NCBI GenBank assembly: GCA_026388185.1
Contig: JAPLKG010000017.1
Span: forward strand, 124,001 to 188,000
Source: Candidatus Eisenbacteria bacterium
GTDB taxonomy: Bacteria; Eisenbacteria; RBG-16-71-46; JAFGJU01
DNA: 64,000 nt
Direction: 5' to 3'
Shown: one piece after another, positions 9,566-18,014 of the stretch
Position numbering within the stretch: the first letter of the stretch is position 1
Layout: each line of letters begins with the position of its first letter
The notes under the pieces: model-generated
Told to the model about the DNA's origin: nothing
The model's database searches: none
The model's input: the letters and a program-made list of their open reading frames with translations, nothing else
Position numbers and translations under genes: made by a program

Positions 9566-9599
9566 GGAGGACTTGCCAAGAAACGAATCGCCGTCCTCC
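9566..9599. repeat. Inverted repeat between convergent Lon-like and transketolase genes
   Basis: GGAGGAC (9566-9572) and GTCCTCC (9593-9599) are complementary over 7 bp around a 20-nt loop. It lies in the 149-bp space between convergent genes and might end transcription on both sides. Neither strand has a T-run after it, so it is not a typical intrinsic terminator. Confidence 0.3.
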
Positions 9600-9686
9600 C
9601 GAGCAAGTCACTGCTCATGTGAAGGACGGCGTTCTATTGACAGCCTCGCCGAGCGGCCATCCACTCGTCGAGCAAATTGCTGGACG

Positions 9687-11990
9687 TTATCTCTTCCTAG
9701 CGCGCCTCGTGCTGCCCCGCTTCGGCTTGCCGATGGAAGAGGCTTTCTTCCGAGCAGAGGCAGACCTCGCCTTTGCGGAGGATGCTTTTCTCGGCCTGGA
9801 AGGCTTGCGGACTTTCGCGCGCCTCATCACTCCAGTCACCTTGATCGATGTCGTGCGCTTCCCGGCTTTCGCCTCGCTGCCCGCCGTCTTCACCGTCGCC
9901 TTCGCACGCTTCCCAGCCTGCGGACGCTGGGCCGTCCCAACCACCTTACCAGTCCCCTTCCCCGGCTTCGCCCCTTTCCTCTTTGCGAAGTCATAGAGTT
10001 CCTTCGCCTTCTGGGCAATGTGCTCCGCACTCACTTCAAACTCTTTGATGAGTTCCCACGGCTTCCCGGATTCACCGAATCTGTCTTTCACGCCGATCAT
10101 GCCCATGATTGCAGGCAGGCCGTAGGCTTCCTTCGCTTCCGCAACAACTGCTGCAACAAGGTTGCCGAGCCCGCCGACCTGATGCTCCTCCGCGCTCACG
10201 ACGATTCCCGTCTCCACGCACGCTCTCACTATGGTGCGCTTGTCCAAGGGTTTCACCGTGTGCATGTTCACGATTCTCGTTTCCAGGCCGTACTCCTCCT
10301 TGAGGATGTAAGCCGCCCTCATCGCCTCGGGAACTTCCGGACCACAGGCTATTATTGTGAGATCCTCGTTTTCGTTCTTGTACTTGGACGAAAGCACCGT
10401 CTCGAAGGCGTCCATGAAATTGTCCTTCTCGCCCCTGAGCCTGATCACGTTGGCTTCACCAAACTTGAAAGGCGTGGCGGCGTTGGTGACAATCGGCGTG
10501 GCCTCTCTCGCAAATCTCAAGTACTTGGGGCCGAACACGTCGAAGAGCAACATCTTGCCCGCCTTCGCCGTTTCGATGGAGTCGCAGGGCACGACCACGT
10601 TCATGTTCGGAAGGCCACACATCTGGAATAACTCTTCGAGAGCCTGGTGAGTGGCGCCGTCAGGCCCCACGGAGACACCACCGTGGGCGCCGGCTATGAA
10701 GACGTTGAAGTTCCCGTAGCAGACGGTTGTCCTCAATTGGTCAAGGTTCCTGCCGGAGGCAAAGACTCCGTACGTGCCGAACACGGGGAGCTTCCCTTCT
10801 TTTGCCAAACCGGCGGCAACGCCCGTCGCGCTCTGCTCGGCAATTCCCATGCTCAAGAATCTGTCGCTCCTGTGAGGATGCTTCGCATGGAACTCGCTGA
10901 TTGCGATGGACCCTGAAATGTCGGCTCCAAGACAAACAACTCTCTCGTCGTCGCCCGTTTCTCTCAGGGCGCAGCCGAACCCAAACCTCGTGGGATCCAT
11001 CTGAGCTTTCATGCGCGGCCCCGTGTTCCAGAAATAGTCCCTCGAGAACTTGGGCATCTTGGCGTCGAGCTTCCTGTCGGCGGACGCCTGATAGCGCTTC
11101 GCCTTCTCCATGAGCCTCTCCACGGGAAGCTTGTCCCTCAGGCCCAGTTGGGTGAGTCCGTCGAGCATCTGCTCATAGCTGGGCACCTTGCCGTGCCAGC
11201 CGGCCACGTTCTCCATGAAACTCACGCCCTTTCCCTTGATGGTGTGGGCGATTATCACGGTGGGCTTACCCTTGAAGTTCTTGGCTTGCTCGAAGGCGTT
11301 CAGTATTTGCGTCATGTCGTGGCCGTCTATTTCTATGACGTTCCAGCCGAAGCTCTCGTATTTCTTGTTCAGAGGGTCGATGTCCATTACTTCTTCGACC
11401 CAGCCGTCGATCTGGAGCCTGTTCTTGTCAACGATGCCGCAGAGGTTGTCGAGCTTGTAGTGGCCGGCTTCCATCGCGGCCTCCCAAATCTGTCCCTCCT
11501 GCTGCTCGCCGTCGCCCATGAAGCAGTAGACTCTGTAGTCGCGATTGTCGAGCTTTGCGGCAAGAGCAATCCCGTTTGATATGCTCAGGCCCTGGCCGAG
11601 CGACCCCGTCGAAGCCTCTACGCCGGTGAGTTTGAGCCAGTGCGGATGCCCCTGGAAAGGACTGTAGAGCTTCCTCAGGGTCACGACCTCCTCGATGTCG
11701 AAGTAGCCGCTCATCCCGAGGCAGAGATAGAGGGACGGGGCCTTGTGTCCGGTTGACCAGAGTATCCGGTCTCTCCCCTCCCAGTGGGGATTCTTGGGGT
11801 CGTGCTTGGCCACGTTCAGGTAAACAGCGGCCGCAATGTCCATGATCGAGAGTGTACCGCCGGCATGGCCTGACCCTGCGGCAGTAAGACAGATGAGGTT
11901 GTAGCCTCGAAGCAGCTTGGCGGCGTCAGCCAGCTCCGGTGCCGAAAGCTGCTTAAGAATTTCGCCGCTTCTTGAATCGATTATTGGCAT
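9687..11990 (-). CDS. tkt: Transketolase with Lys/Arg-rich C-terminal tail
   Basis: A thiamine-diphosphate enzyme of the non-oxidative pentose phosphate pathway. The N-terminal ThDP-binding half shows GSGHAGGTLS (about 39-48) and the GDGE...N motif at 159-190. The pyrimidine-binding half runs from about 330 to 470, and the C-terminal domain to about 668. Both halves, split into two genes in many archaea and some bacteria, are fused here. After about residue 669 comes a 98-residue tail with roughly 36 Lys/Arg plus Ala, Ser, Gly and Pro, like histone H1 or AlgP tails. The start ATG has GGAGG 4 nt upstream. It lies about 106 nt downstream of mdh behind a possible terminator. The enzyme call is sure; the tail's role is unknown. 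Confidence 0.93.
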   Translation of the reverse strand: MPIIDSRSGEILKQLSAPELADAAKLLRGYNLICLTAAGSGHAGGTLSIMDIAAAVYLNVAKHDPKNPHWEGRDRILWSTGHKAPSLYLCLGMSGYFDIEEVVTLRKLYSPFQGHPHWLKLTGVEASTGSLGQGLSISNGIALAAKLDNRDYRVYCFMGDGEQQEGQIWEAAMEAGHYKLDNLCGIVDKNRLQIDGWVEEVMDIDPLNKKYESFGWNVIEIDGHDMTQILNAFEQAKNFKGKPTVIIAHTIKGKGVSFMENVAGWHGKVPSYEQMLDGLTQLGLRDKLPVERLMEKAKRYQASADRKLDAKMPKFSRDYFWNTGPRMKAQMDPTRFGFGCALRETGDDERVVCLGADISGSIAISEFHAKHPHRSDRFLSMGIAEQSATGVAAGLAKEGKLPVFGTYGVFASGRNLDQLRTTVCYGNFNVFIAGAHGGVSVGPDGATHQALEELFQMCGLPNMNVVVPCDSIETAKAGKMLLFDVFGPKYLRFAREATPIVTNAATPFKFGEANVIRLRGEKDNFMDAFETVLSSKYKNENEDLTIIACGPEVPEAMRAAYILKEEYGLETRIVNMHTVKPLDKRTIVRACVETGIVVSAEEHQVGGLGNLVAAVVAEAKEAYGLPAIMGMIGVKDRFGESGKPWELIKEFEVSAEHIAQKAKELYDFAKRKGAKPGKGTGKVVGTAQRPQAGKRAKATVKTAGSEAKAGKRTTSIKVTGVMRRAKVRKPSRPRKASSAKARSASARKKASSIGKPKRGSTRRARKR

Positions 11991-12032
11991 AGTTCCTCCC
12001 GTGAACTACAAGAACGTGTGCGAAATCAATCT

Positions 12033-12086
12033 AAAAAAGGATGGAGGAAGCCGGCGATCCTCATCTGCAGCGCGCCTGCGCCATCC
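12033..12086 (-). terminator. Possible terminator after mdh
   Basis: Just after the mdh stop, the minus strand has GGATGG (12086-12081) and, further on, CCATCC (12044-12039), followed at once by six T residues (12038-12033). An inner GAGGA/TCCTC pairing fits within the 36-nt gap. The T-run is good but the stem is interrupted, so read-through into transketolase is possible. Confidence 0.5.
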
Positions 12087-12096
12087 AAGCCGCCCC

Positions 12097-13077
<981 letters not shown>

Positions 13078-13117
13078 TCAACCTCCCAAGGCAAAAGGGC
13101 GGCTGAGGCATCCAGCC

Positions 13118-13133
13118 ACAAGTTGCAACTTGT
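13118..13133. promoter_or_regulatory. Perfect 16-bp palindrome at the mdh transcription start (operator candidate)
   Basis: ACAAGTTGCAACTTGT is a perfect palindrome with no central spacer. It begins 2 bp downstream of the proposed mdh -10 element and covers the expected start. Its position fits a repressor site; the regulator is not identifiable from the window. Confidence 0.5.
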
Positions 13134-13134
13134 T

Positions 13135-13163
13135 ATTGTCCCTTGTGCTAGGCGATGTGTCAA
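13135..13163 (-). promoter_or_regulatory. Probable mdh promoter
   Basis: The minus strand has a consensus TTGACA (13163-13158), 17 nt, then GACAAT (13140-13135; 4 of 6). It lies just after the nrdJ stop and gives a leader of about 105 nt before mdh. The leader also contains a 12-bp palindrome at 13068-13079 and a GGCTG/CAGCC hairpin at 13101-13117. Confidence 0.55.
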
Positions 13164-13202
13164 CAGAATTTTGGCGCGCTGATCGGGCCGGCGCCTTGTG
13201 GG

Positions 13203-15611
13203 TTATCCGCACCGCGAGAATCCGCAGAAATGGCAGACCAGGCAACCGCCTTCAGGTTCTACTTTGCCACCGCAGTCCGGACACGTGAGCTGCTGAATCT
13301 GCGTGTCCCGCGCCCCTTCTGACACGCCGCTGGAAGCGACCGTCGCGCCCGTGGAGCCGACCGCCCCGCCGCTACCGGGCTCACCCGAAGAGGGCCCAAA
13401 GCCCGAGCCGGAGGCAGAAGAGCGTTCGAGGAATCTCTCTATGGCCTTTCCTATGGCGTCGGGGCAGGAAAGGACTTGGCTGCCGTTGTCCCACAGGGGT
13501 TGAGGGCACCTTATTCCCTTCAATTGCGTGAGCGTAGAGCGGATGTCTATGCCCGACCTCAGAGCGAGAGAGACGAGCCGGCTTATGGCTTCCGTCTGGG
13601 AGGCGGCGCAACCGCCCGTCTTTCCGAGTCTGGCAAAGACCTCGAAGGGACCCTGCTCGTCTTCGTTCACCGTTACGTAGAGACTTCCGCAGCCCGTCCC
13701 GATCTTTTCCGTGGAACCTCTCGTGACGAGAGGTCGCGAACGTGGCGTCAGTCTTCCCCTGAGCCTTCCCCCGAGTTTCTTGTCCTCCCTGCCTATCGTG
13801 AGGACCTGCCGTTCCCGGCTCCCGTCTCGATAGATGGTCACGCCCTTACACTGAAGTCTGTAGGCAAGCATGTACGCGTTCTCTACGTCCGCGACGGTGG
13901 CGTTGCGACCGAAGTTTATGGTCTTTGAGACCGCGTTGTCTGTGTGCTTCTGGAATGCCGCCTGCATCCGAACGTGCCACTCGGGAGTGATGTCGTGCGC
14001 CGTGACGAAGACTCTTTTCACGTCCTCCGGAATCCCCTCGATGTCTTTGAGACTCCCTTTGGCCGCTACTGCCCTGGCAAGCTCTTCCGTGTAGAAGCCT
14101 CTGTCCTCCGCAGTTTTCCTGAACGCCTTGTTGACTTCGGGAAGTTCCGTGTTGTCCATCACATTTTTGATGTATGAAATTGCAAACAACGGCTCGATGC
14201 CACTCGAGCAATCCGCCAATATGCTGAGCGTACCGGTCGGCGCGATGGTCGTGGTGGTGGCGTTGCGCACCCTGGGAGCGCCTGGAGAGTCACTGGCGCT
14301 GCCCTTGAAGACGGGAAAGACACCCTTCTTCCTGGCAAGCTCGACGGAAGCCTTCTTGGATTCGGCTTGTATGAGGCTCATCACCTTCTCGGCAAGCTCA
14401 ATGGCGTCCTGGGAGTCATACGGAATTCCCAACTTCAGGAGCATGTCCGCAAAACCCATGACTCCGAGGCCTATCTTCCGCGTGCCTCTGGACATCTTCT
14501 CAATGTCGGGGATGGGATACTTGTTCACGTCTATCACGTTGTCCAAGAATCTCACCGCAATCGGTATGACTTCTTGGAGTCTCTCAAAATCCACTTCTGT
14601 GCGGCCGTTGACGGTCCTCACCATTTTAGACAGATTGATCGAACCGAGGTTGCACGACTCGTAGGGCAGGAGAGGTTGTTCGCCGCAAGGGTTGGTGCTC
14701 TCTATCCTGCCGAGATGAGGCGTGGGGTTGTCGCGGTTGAGTCTGTCGAGAAAGACGACGCCCGGCTCGCCGTTTTTCCAGGCCATGAGGACAATCAACC
14801 TGAATACTTTCCTCGCCTTGAGTTTGCCGATCGCGTCGTTTGTTCGTGGGTTTATCAGGTCGTACTCTTCGTCCTTCTCGACCGCCTCCATGAACCTCTC
14901 GGTCACGCCGACGGAGAGATTGAAGTTGTTGAGACAGTTTTCCTTGTTCTTTGCTGTAATGAAATCGAGGACGTCGGGATGATCGACGCGAAGAAGCCCC
15001 ATGTTGGCGCCCCTTCGCGTTCCGCCTTGCTTGATGGCATCCGTGGCAGAGTCAAACACTGTCATGAATGAGACCGGCCCGCTGGAGATACCCCGCGTGG
15101 AAAGCACGACGTCGTTTCTGGGTCTGAGTTTTGAGAAAGAGAAGCCCGTCCCGCCACCGCTTTTGTGAATCAGAGCGGTGTTCTTGACGGCTTCAAAAAT
15201 GCTCTCCATTGAATCCTCGACGGGAAGAACAAAACAGGCAGAAAGTTGCTGCAGGTCGGCGCCCGCGTTCATCAGAGTCGGTGAATTCGGAAGGAACTCG
15301 AGCGAGGCCATGATCTCAAAGAAGTCCTTTTCTATCCTCGCTACTTCTTCTTGGTTCTCGTATCTCGCGTCCGACGAAGCTATGTTCTTCGCAACCCGCC
15401 GGAGCATCTCCTCGGGCGTCTCGATGAGTTTTCCGGCTTCGTCTTTCCTCAGGTATCTTCGTTCAAGGACTTTCGCTGCGTTTTCCGAGAAGCGGACTTC
15501 GGCTTCGCAGCTTCCGTGGCTGCACCTGGGGGGTTCAGTTCGGCGAGCAGATCTTCTAGCGACTCTAGATCTCATAGGAGCGCCCGGCGCATCCTGAATT
15601 GCCTTTGCCAT
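13203..15611 (-). CDS. nrdJ: Class II (adenosylcobalamin-dependent) ribonucleoside-diphosphate reductase
   Basis: This 802-residue enzyme makes deoxyribonucleotides with a cobalamin-derived radical, independently of oxygen. The 10-stranded barrel holds SACFVLPVEDSME near 124 (redox Cys), the active-site NPCGEQPLLPYESCNLGSIN near 310, and a C-terminal-half PTGT loop near 464. A TSCPD-like domain (TGCGSLYVTVNEDEQGPF) near 645 and a final zinc ribbon (CPDCGG... CHFCGFSRCG) complete the usual class II architecture. I prefer ATG 15611, with GGGAG 8 nt upstream, over the GTG three codons earlier. A strong promoter with two NrdR-box-like sites lies about 120-160 nt upstream. No other RNR is in the window. 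Confidence 0.95.
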   Translation of the reverse strand: MAKAIQDAPGAPMRSRVARRSARRTEPPRCSHGSCEAEVRFSENAAKVLERRYLRKDEAGKLIETPEEMLRRVAKNIASSDARYENQEEVARIEKDFFEIMASLEFLPNSPTLMNAGADLQQLSACFVLPVEDSMESIFEAVKNTALIHKSGGGTGFSFSKLRPRNDVVLSTRGISSGPVSFMTVFDSATDAIKQGGTRRGANMGLLRVDHPDVLDFITAKNKENCLNNFNLSVGVTERFMEAVEKDEEYDLINPRTNDAIGKLKARKVFRLIVLMAWKNGEPGVVFLDRLNRDNPTPHLGRIESTNPCGEQPLLPYESCNLGSINLSKMVRTVNGRTEVDFERLQEVIPIAVRFLDNVIDVNKYPIPDIEKMSRGTRKIGLGVMGFADMLLKLGIPYDSQDAIELAEKVMSLIQAESKKASVELARKKGVFPVFKGSASDSPGAPRVRNATTTTIAPTGTLSILADCSSGIEPLFAISYIKNVMDNTELPEVNKAFRKTAEDRGFYTEELARAVAAKGSLKDIEGIPEDVKRVFVTAHDITPEWHVRMQAAFQKHTDNAVSKTINFGRNATVADVENAYMLAYRLQCKGVTIYRDGSRERQVLTIGREDKKLGGRLRGRLTPRSRPLVTRGSTEKIGTGCGSLYVTVNEDEQGPFEVFARLGKTGGCAASQTEAISRLVSLALRSGIDIRSTLTQLKGIRCPQPLWDNGSQVLSCPDAIGKAIERFLERSSASGSGFGPSSGEPGSGGAVGSTGATVASSGVSEGARDTQIQQLTCPDCGGKVEPEGGCLVCHFCGFSRCG

Positions 15612-15731
15612 CACTGCCACTCCCGAGCTCTATTGTAAAGAGAGATTGCTGGTCTAGAAGGTCCACGAAACGGAACCGGAATTTCCCCCGTGGAGAAACT
15701 CCGGCCCGAAACACTGCAGAACAAATCGACT

Positions 15732-15779
15732 TAACTCTATCTAGTGGCGAGGTGGACTATAGACACCCACATATAGTGG
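15732..15779. promoter_or_regulatory. Tandem NrdR-box-like sites on the nrdJ promoter
   Basis: Two sites resemble the 16-bp NrdR consensus acaCwAtATaTwGtgt: 15732-15747 (about 11 of 16 matches) and 15764-15779 (about 10 of 16). Both contain an AGTG half-site in the same register, and they are exactly 32 bp apart, about three helical turns, as is usual for NrdR pairs. One fills the -35/-10 spacer and the other starts at about +2, positions suited to repression. Matches are imperfect, so this is a good but unproven assignment. Confidence 0.5.
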
Positions 15780-15785
15780 TGTCAA
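15756..15785 (-). promoter_or_regulatory. nrdJ promoter
   Basis: A consensus TTGACA (15785-15780) is followed after 18 nt by TATAGT (15761-15756; 5 of 6) on the minus strand. Transcription would begin near 15749, giving a leader of about 138 nt to ATG 15611. Confidence 0.8.
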
Positions 15786-15960
15786 GAAAAATGTACTTTC
15801 ACGTCCTGATATTGAGGTGTTTTTATAATCTCTTGGTATTACGTGGGTTATCGCCGCCGACGGAGTCGCACCGTGTGTTGAGAAGCCGACCTTTCGGCGA
15901 TCCGAGATAAAGATATTTGTGATGTGCGCGGTGACAACGGAGGGTTCAGCGGAATTCTAC
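15786..15960. other. Gene-free stretch upstream of nrdJ with possible structured element
   Basis: No gene is seen here. On the minus strand ATCGCCG (15902-15896) can pair with CGGCGAT (15856-15850), enclosing small hairpins such as CGAC/GTCG. A weak promoter, TTGTCA-16 nt-TATCTT (about 15938-15911), would start transcription just before it. The structure matches no riboswitch class I recognise, so it may be chance. Confidence 0.25.
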
Positions 15961-16006
15961 AAAAAACTGAGGAAGAATCTGGAACATGAGGTTCCAGATT
16001 CTTCCT
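15961..16006 (-). terminator. Intrinsic terminator of the small lipoprotein gene
   Basis: A perfect 16-bp stem (15970-15985 with 15991-16006) closes a 5-nt loop and is followed on the minus strand, after a short CAG, by six T residues (15966-15961). It lies 54 nt after the lipoprotein stop. It is the clearest terminator in the window; the plus strand has no T-run, so it acts on minus-strand transcription. Confidence 0.93.
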
Positions 16007-16059
16007 CGCTTATTGATGCCTGCTCATACAACTGACTCGCATACGGCAGGCTTGTTGGC

Positions 16060-16254
16060 TTAGTTACCTCCCGAAGTGGTCGTCGTAGTAGTGGTCGTCG
16101 TGGAGGTATCAACCGGAGCTGTCTCCGGAACTGGAGTGGTCTCCGTCGTCGTCGTCGTCGTCCCCTCCGGCGGCGCCTTCTTTGCGCAGCCCAGACCGGC
16201 GCAAAGGGTCACGACAAACAGGGCTATCAAAAGGATAGCTAGTGCCTTCTTCAT
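16060..16254 (-). CDS. Small Thr-rich secreted or lipoprotein-like peptide
   Basis: A 64-residue protein begins MKKALAILLIALFVVTLCAG, a textbook signal sequence, then GCAKK and a tail of Thr runs with Pro, Glu and Val. The Cys in GLGC could be lipidated, but the -3 residue is Gly instead of Leu/Val, so the lipobox is weak. The start is ATG 16254: the mRNA just before it carries AAGGAGGTGAT, an 11-nt complement to the 16S rRNA 3' end, which implies heavy translation. Strong terminators flank it (15961-16006 and 16345-16367), so it is a one-gene unit. It resembles no family I know; small abundant envelope lipoproteins are the nearest comparison. Confidence 0.75.
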   Translation of the reverse strand: MKKALAILLIALFVVTLCAGLGCAKKAPPEGTTTTTTETTPVPETAPVDTSTTTTTTTTTSGGN

Positions 16255-16344
16255 TTCACGTATCACCTCCTTAAGCTCGCAACACCACGCAAAAGCGTCG
16301 TATTGTTGTGCTGTGAATCTTGATCTGAATTCCAGATGCTTCCG

Positions 16345-16367
16345 AAAAAAGGCATCTTGATGATGCC
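16345..16367 (-). terminator. Intrinsic terminator after the cytochrome/metallophosphatase gene
   Basis: GGCATC (16367-16362 on the minus strand), loop ATCAA, GATGCC, then six T residues (16350-16345). It stands about 190 nt after the stop at 16553 and upstream of the small lipoprotein gene, separating the two units. Confidence 0.85.
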
Positions 16368-16368
16368 T

Positions 16369-16396
16369 ACTACAACAAAGCAATAGAAGTTGTCAA
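16369..16396 (-). promoter_or_regulatory. Possible promoter of the small lipoprotein gene
   Basis: A consensus TTGACA (16396-16391), 16 nt, then TGTAGT (16374-16369; 4 of 6) on the minus strand. Its start would fall inside the terminator hairpin at 16345-16367, so new transcripts would lack the complete stem and escape termination. Compact but plausible. Confidence 0.42.
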
Positions 16397-16552
16397 AAGG
16401 TAGAAGCTACAGAATGGCTGTTTCAAAGTCAAGCTAAAAATTCGGGATTTCACGAAGTGAAGATCCGCGATTCGGAGCAAGGCCACAACTCTCTCAATAC
16501 CAATATGTTACGAGGTGGGGGCGCGAGGCAACTAATCCCGCACACACATCCC

Positions 16553-17884
16553 TCAGTGCGAAATCTTCTTCACGTACGTCTTGTAGTTGAAATCGGGGCT
16601 TCTATCCTTCGTGTGGCACACAAGACACTTCTGTTCGCTCACCTGCTTGTAGCTTCCGTCCCTCTTGTGAGCGCTACCCATGCCGTGACAAGCCTCACAT
16701 TGCACATTCTCCAACTCGACAGAAGAAGCCTTGCCAAATCCGGTGGGCTCTCCGTAGCCGGTCGTATGACAGGCCAGACACTCCGTCAAACCCTCACTGT
16801 TCGTCTTCGTGAGAGTCTCGTATGCGCGAGCGTGCCCCATCTTTGACACCTTCTGGTCTACACCTTCGTGGCATCGTCTACACGTCCCCTCACCGAGGTA
16901 GCGATCTTCGCCCGCTCTGGACAGAGACGCTTCCTGCTCCTGTCGCATTCTTTCGTCCGTCAGTTTTTTTTCCTGCTTGTTGTACTCTTGGATGACTGCC
17001 AGTACGAGTTTACCCTCACGTATTCTGCCGTCGAGCGGCACTTGTGTTCCTTCGTGAGATATTATGCCCTTCTTGCCCTCCAGTTTCAGGATCAGACGGC
17101 CCACGTACTGCGCCTTCGCCCCACCCGCCATGACCAGGGCATTACCTTCCTTGCGCGGCTCGATGAGAACGCTCGTGTTGTGACCGATCACAAGGACGTC
17201 GATCTGGGGGACTTCGTTGACCAGCTTCGTGCTCTTGGCGATGCCCATGTGGGCAAGCACCACCACTACGTCCACTTTCTTCTTCAGAGAAGGTATCAGC
17301 TTCTTTGCGGTCTCTACGGGATCAAGTATTACCAGACTGTCGGGCCTGCTTGCCGCTGGGGGCACGGAGAGCACGTTGTCGATGAGACCGACTATGCCCA
17401 CCTTAACGTTGCCACGCTTGGTTATCAAGTAGGGCTGAACGACTGTCTTGCCGTTCCTGCGGTAAACGAGATTGGCGTTCACCAGGGGGACCTTTGTCTC
17501 ACGCGCAGCATCAAGCAAGAATTCTGTCCCGAGCTCCAGTTCAAGCTCGCCGACGCACAGAGCATCGTATCCCATGAGACCCATGCAGCGGAGAACAACC
17601 TCGGCCTTCCTTTTCTCCAACTCGGAGTTGCCGCCGAAAGCGTCACCCGCATCCACAGAGACTACGTTATTGAAAGACGCGCGCATAGAGTCAATCAAGC
17701 CGGCCCGCCGGGCCAGACCACCCTTCTGGGACGAGTGTCAGCCACAGGGGGCAAGTTCTGAACGGGTGTCGTTAGTCGAGAGGATAACCAGAGTCTCTTC
17801 CTTGGCTTGCAGGACTGGCGGCATAAGTGCGAGCACCAGTGTGGCCGAGAGAAGAATGATGGGTGCAAGTCTCAGATGTTTCAA
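16553..17884 (-). CDS. UshA-like metallophosphatase fused to tetraheme cytochrome c, with in-frame TGA (probable selenocysteine)
   Basis: Read through one TGA at 17740-17738, this is a 443-residue exported protein. A signal peptide (MKHLRLAPIILLSATLVLAL, about 1-27) precedes a 5'-nucleotidase/calcineurin-like domain with STNDTRSELAPCG, then the TGA as residue 49, then HSSQKGGLARRAG and VVSVDAGDAFGG. Four CxxCH heme sites follow at about 335-339, 369-373, 396-400 and 420-424. From memory, relatives commonly have CGC before the GGLARR motif, so the TGA would replace that second Cys. Two hairpins suited to a bacterial SECIS lie just after it. Start is TTG 17884 with AGGAGGT 10 nt upstream. Without recoding, only a 48-residue stub or an unexported fragment from TTG 17698 would form. 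A nonsense mutation or sequence error is the alternative. Confidence 0.75.
17700..17729 (-). promoter_or_regulatory. SECIS-like hairpins just after the in-frame TGA
   Basis: Counting from the nucleotide after the TGA, positions 9-13 (CCAGA) pair with 21-25 (TCTGG) around loop AGGGTGG. Alternatively positions 22-28 (CTGGCCC) pair with 32-38 (GGGCCGG) around loop GGC. Both have a G within the first two loop bases, as bacterial SECIS elements do. The first puts the loop G at +15, about where the E. coli fdhF loop lies; the second, more stable, at +29. GC-rich DNA forms such hairpins readily, so this is supporting evidence only. Confidence 0.4.
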
Positions 17885-17928
17885 CGTAAGCGTCACCTCC
17901 TGCATACTCAAGCGCATTACAGCATATA

Positions 17929-17957
17929 ACTATAGCAGGCCTGAAGAGTGGGCGCAA
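17929..17957 (-). promoter_or_regulatory. Possible promoter of the cytochrome/metallophosphatase gene
   Basis: TATAGT (17934-17929; 5 of 6) lies 17 nt after TTGCGC (17957-17952; TTG only) on the minus strand. The leader to TTG 17884 would be about 38 nt and includes the AGGAGGT ribosome site. Confidence 0.45.
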
Positions 17958-18014
17958 GGAATTTGTGGCCGGCGCAGACGCAGCGGTGGGCACCCGCATC
18001 TCGTCAGGCTCGGA

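Noticed and set aside
9573-10631. Plus-strand frame of 352 codons opposite transketolase
   Set aside because: Antisense shadow of the enzyme and its basic tail; low-complexity Arg/Pro/Leu protein without motifs.
15786-15960. Cobalamin riboswitch upstream of the B12-dependent RNR
   Set aside because: No B12-box-like conserved sequence was found; the structure seen does not match the class.
16553-17698. Treating the cytochrome gene as starting at TTG 17698
   Set aside because: That start lies inside the conserved GGLARRAGLIDSM region, has no ribosome site, and would remove the signal peptide needed for haem attachment outside the cytoplasm. The frame upstream, through the TGA, supplies all three.
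17699-17760. Frameshift as the cause of the interrupted cytochrome gene
   Set aside because: The sequence before and after the TGA is family-like in the same frame, so no indel is needed; only a base substitution or recoding remains.
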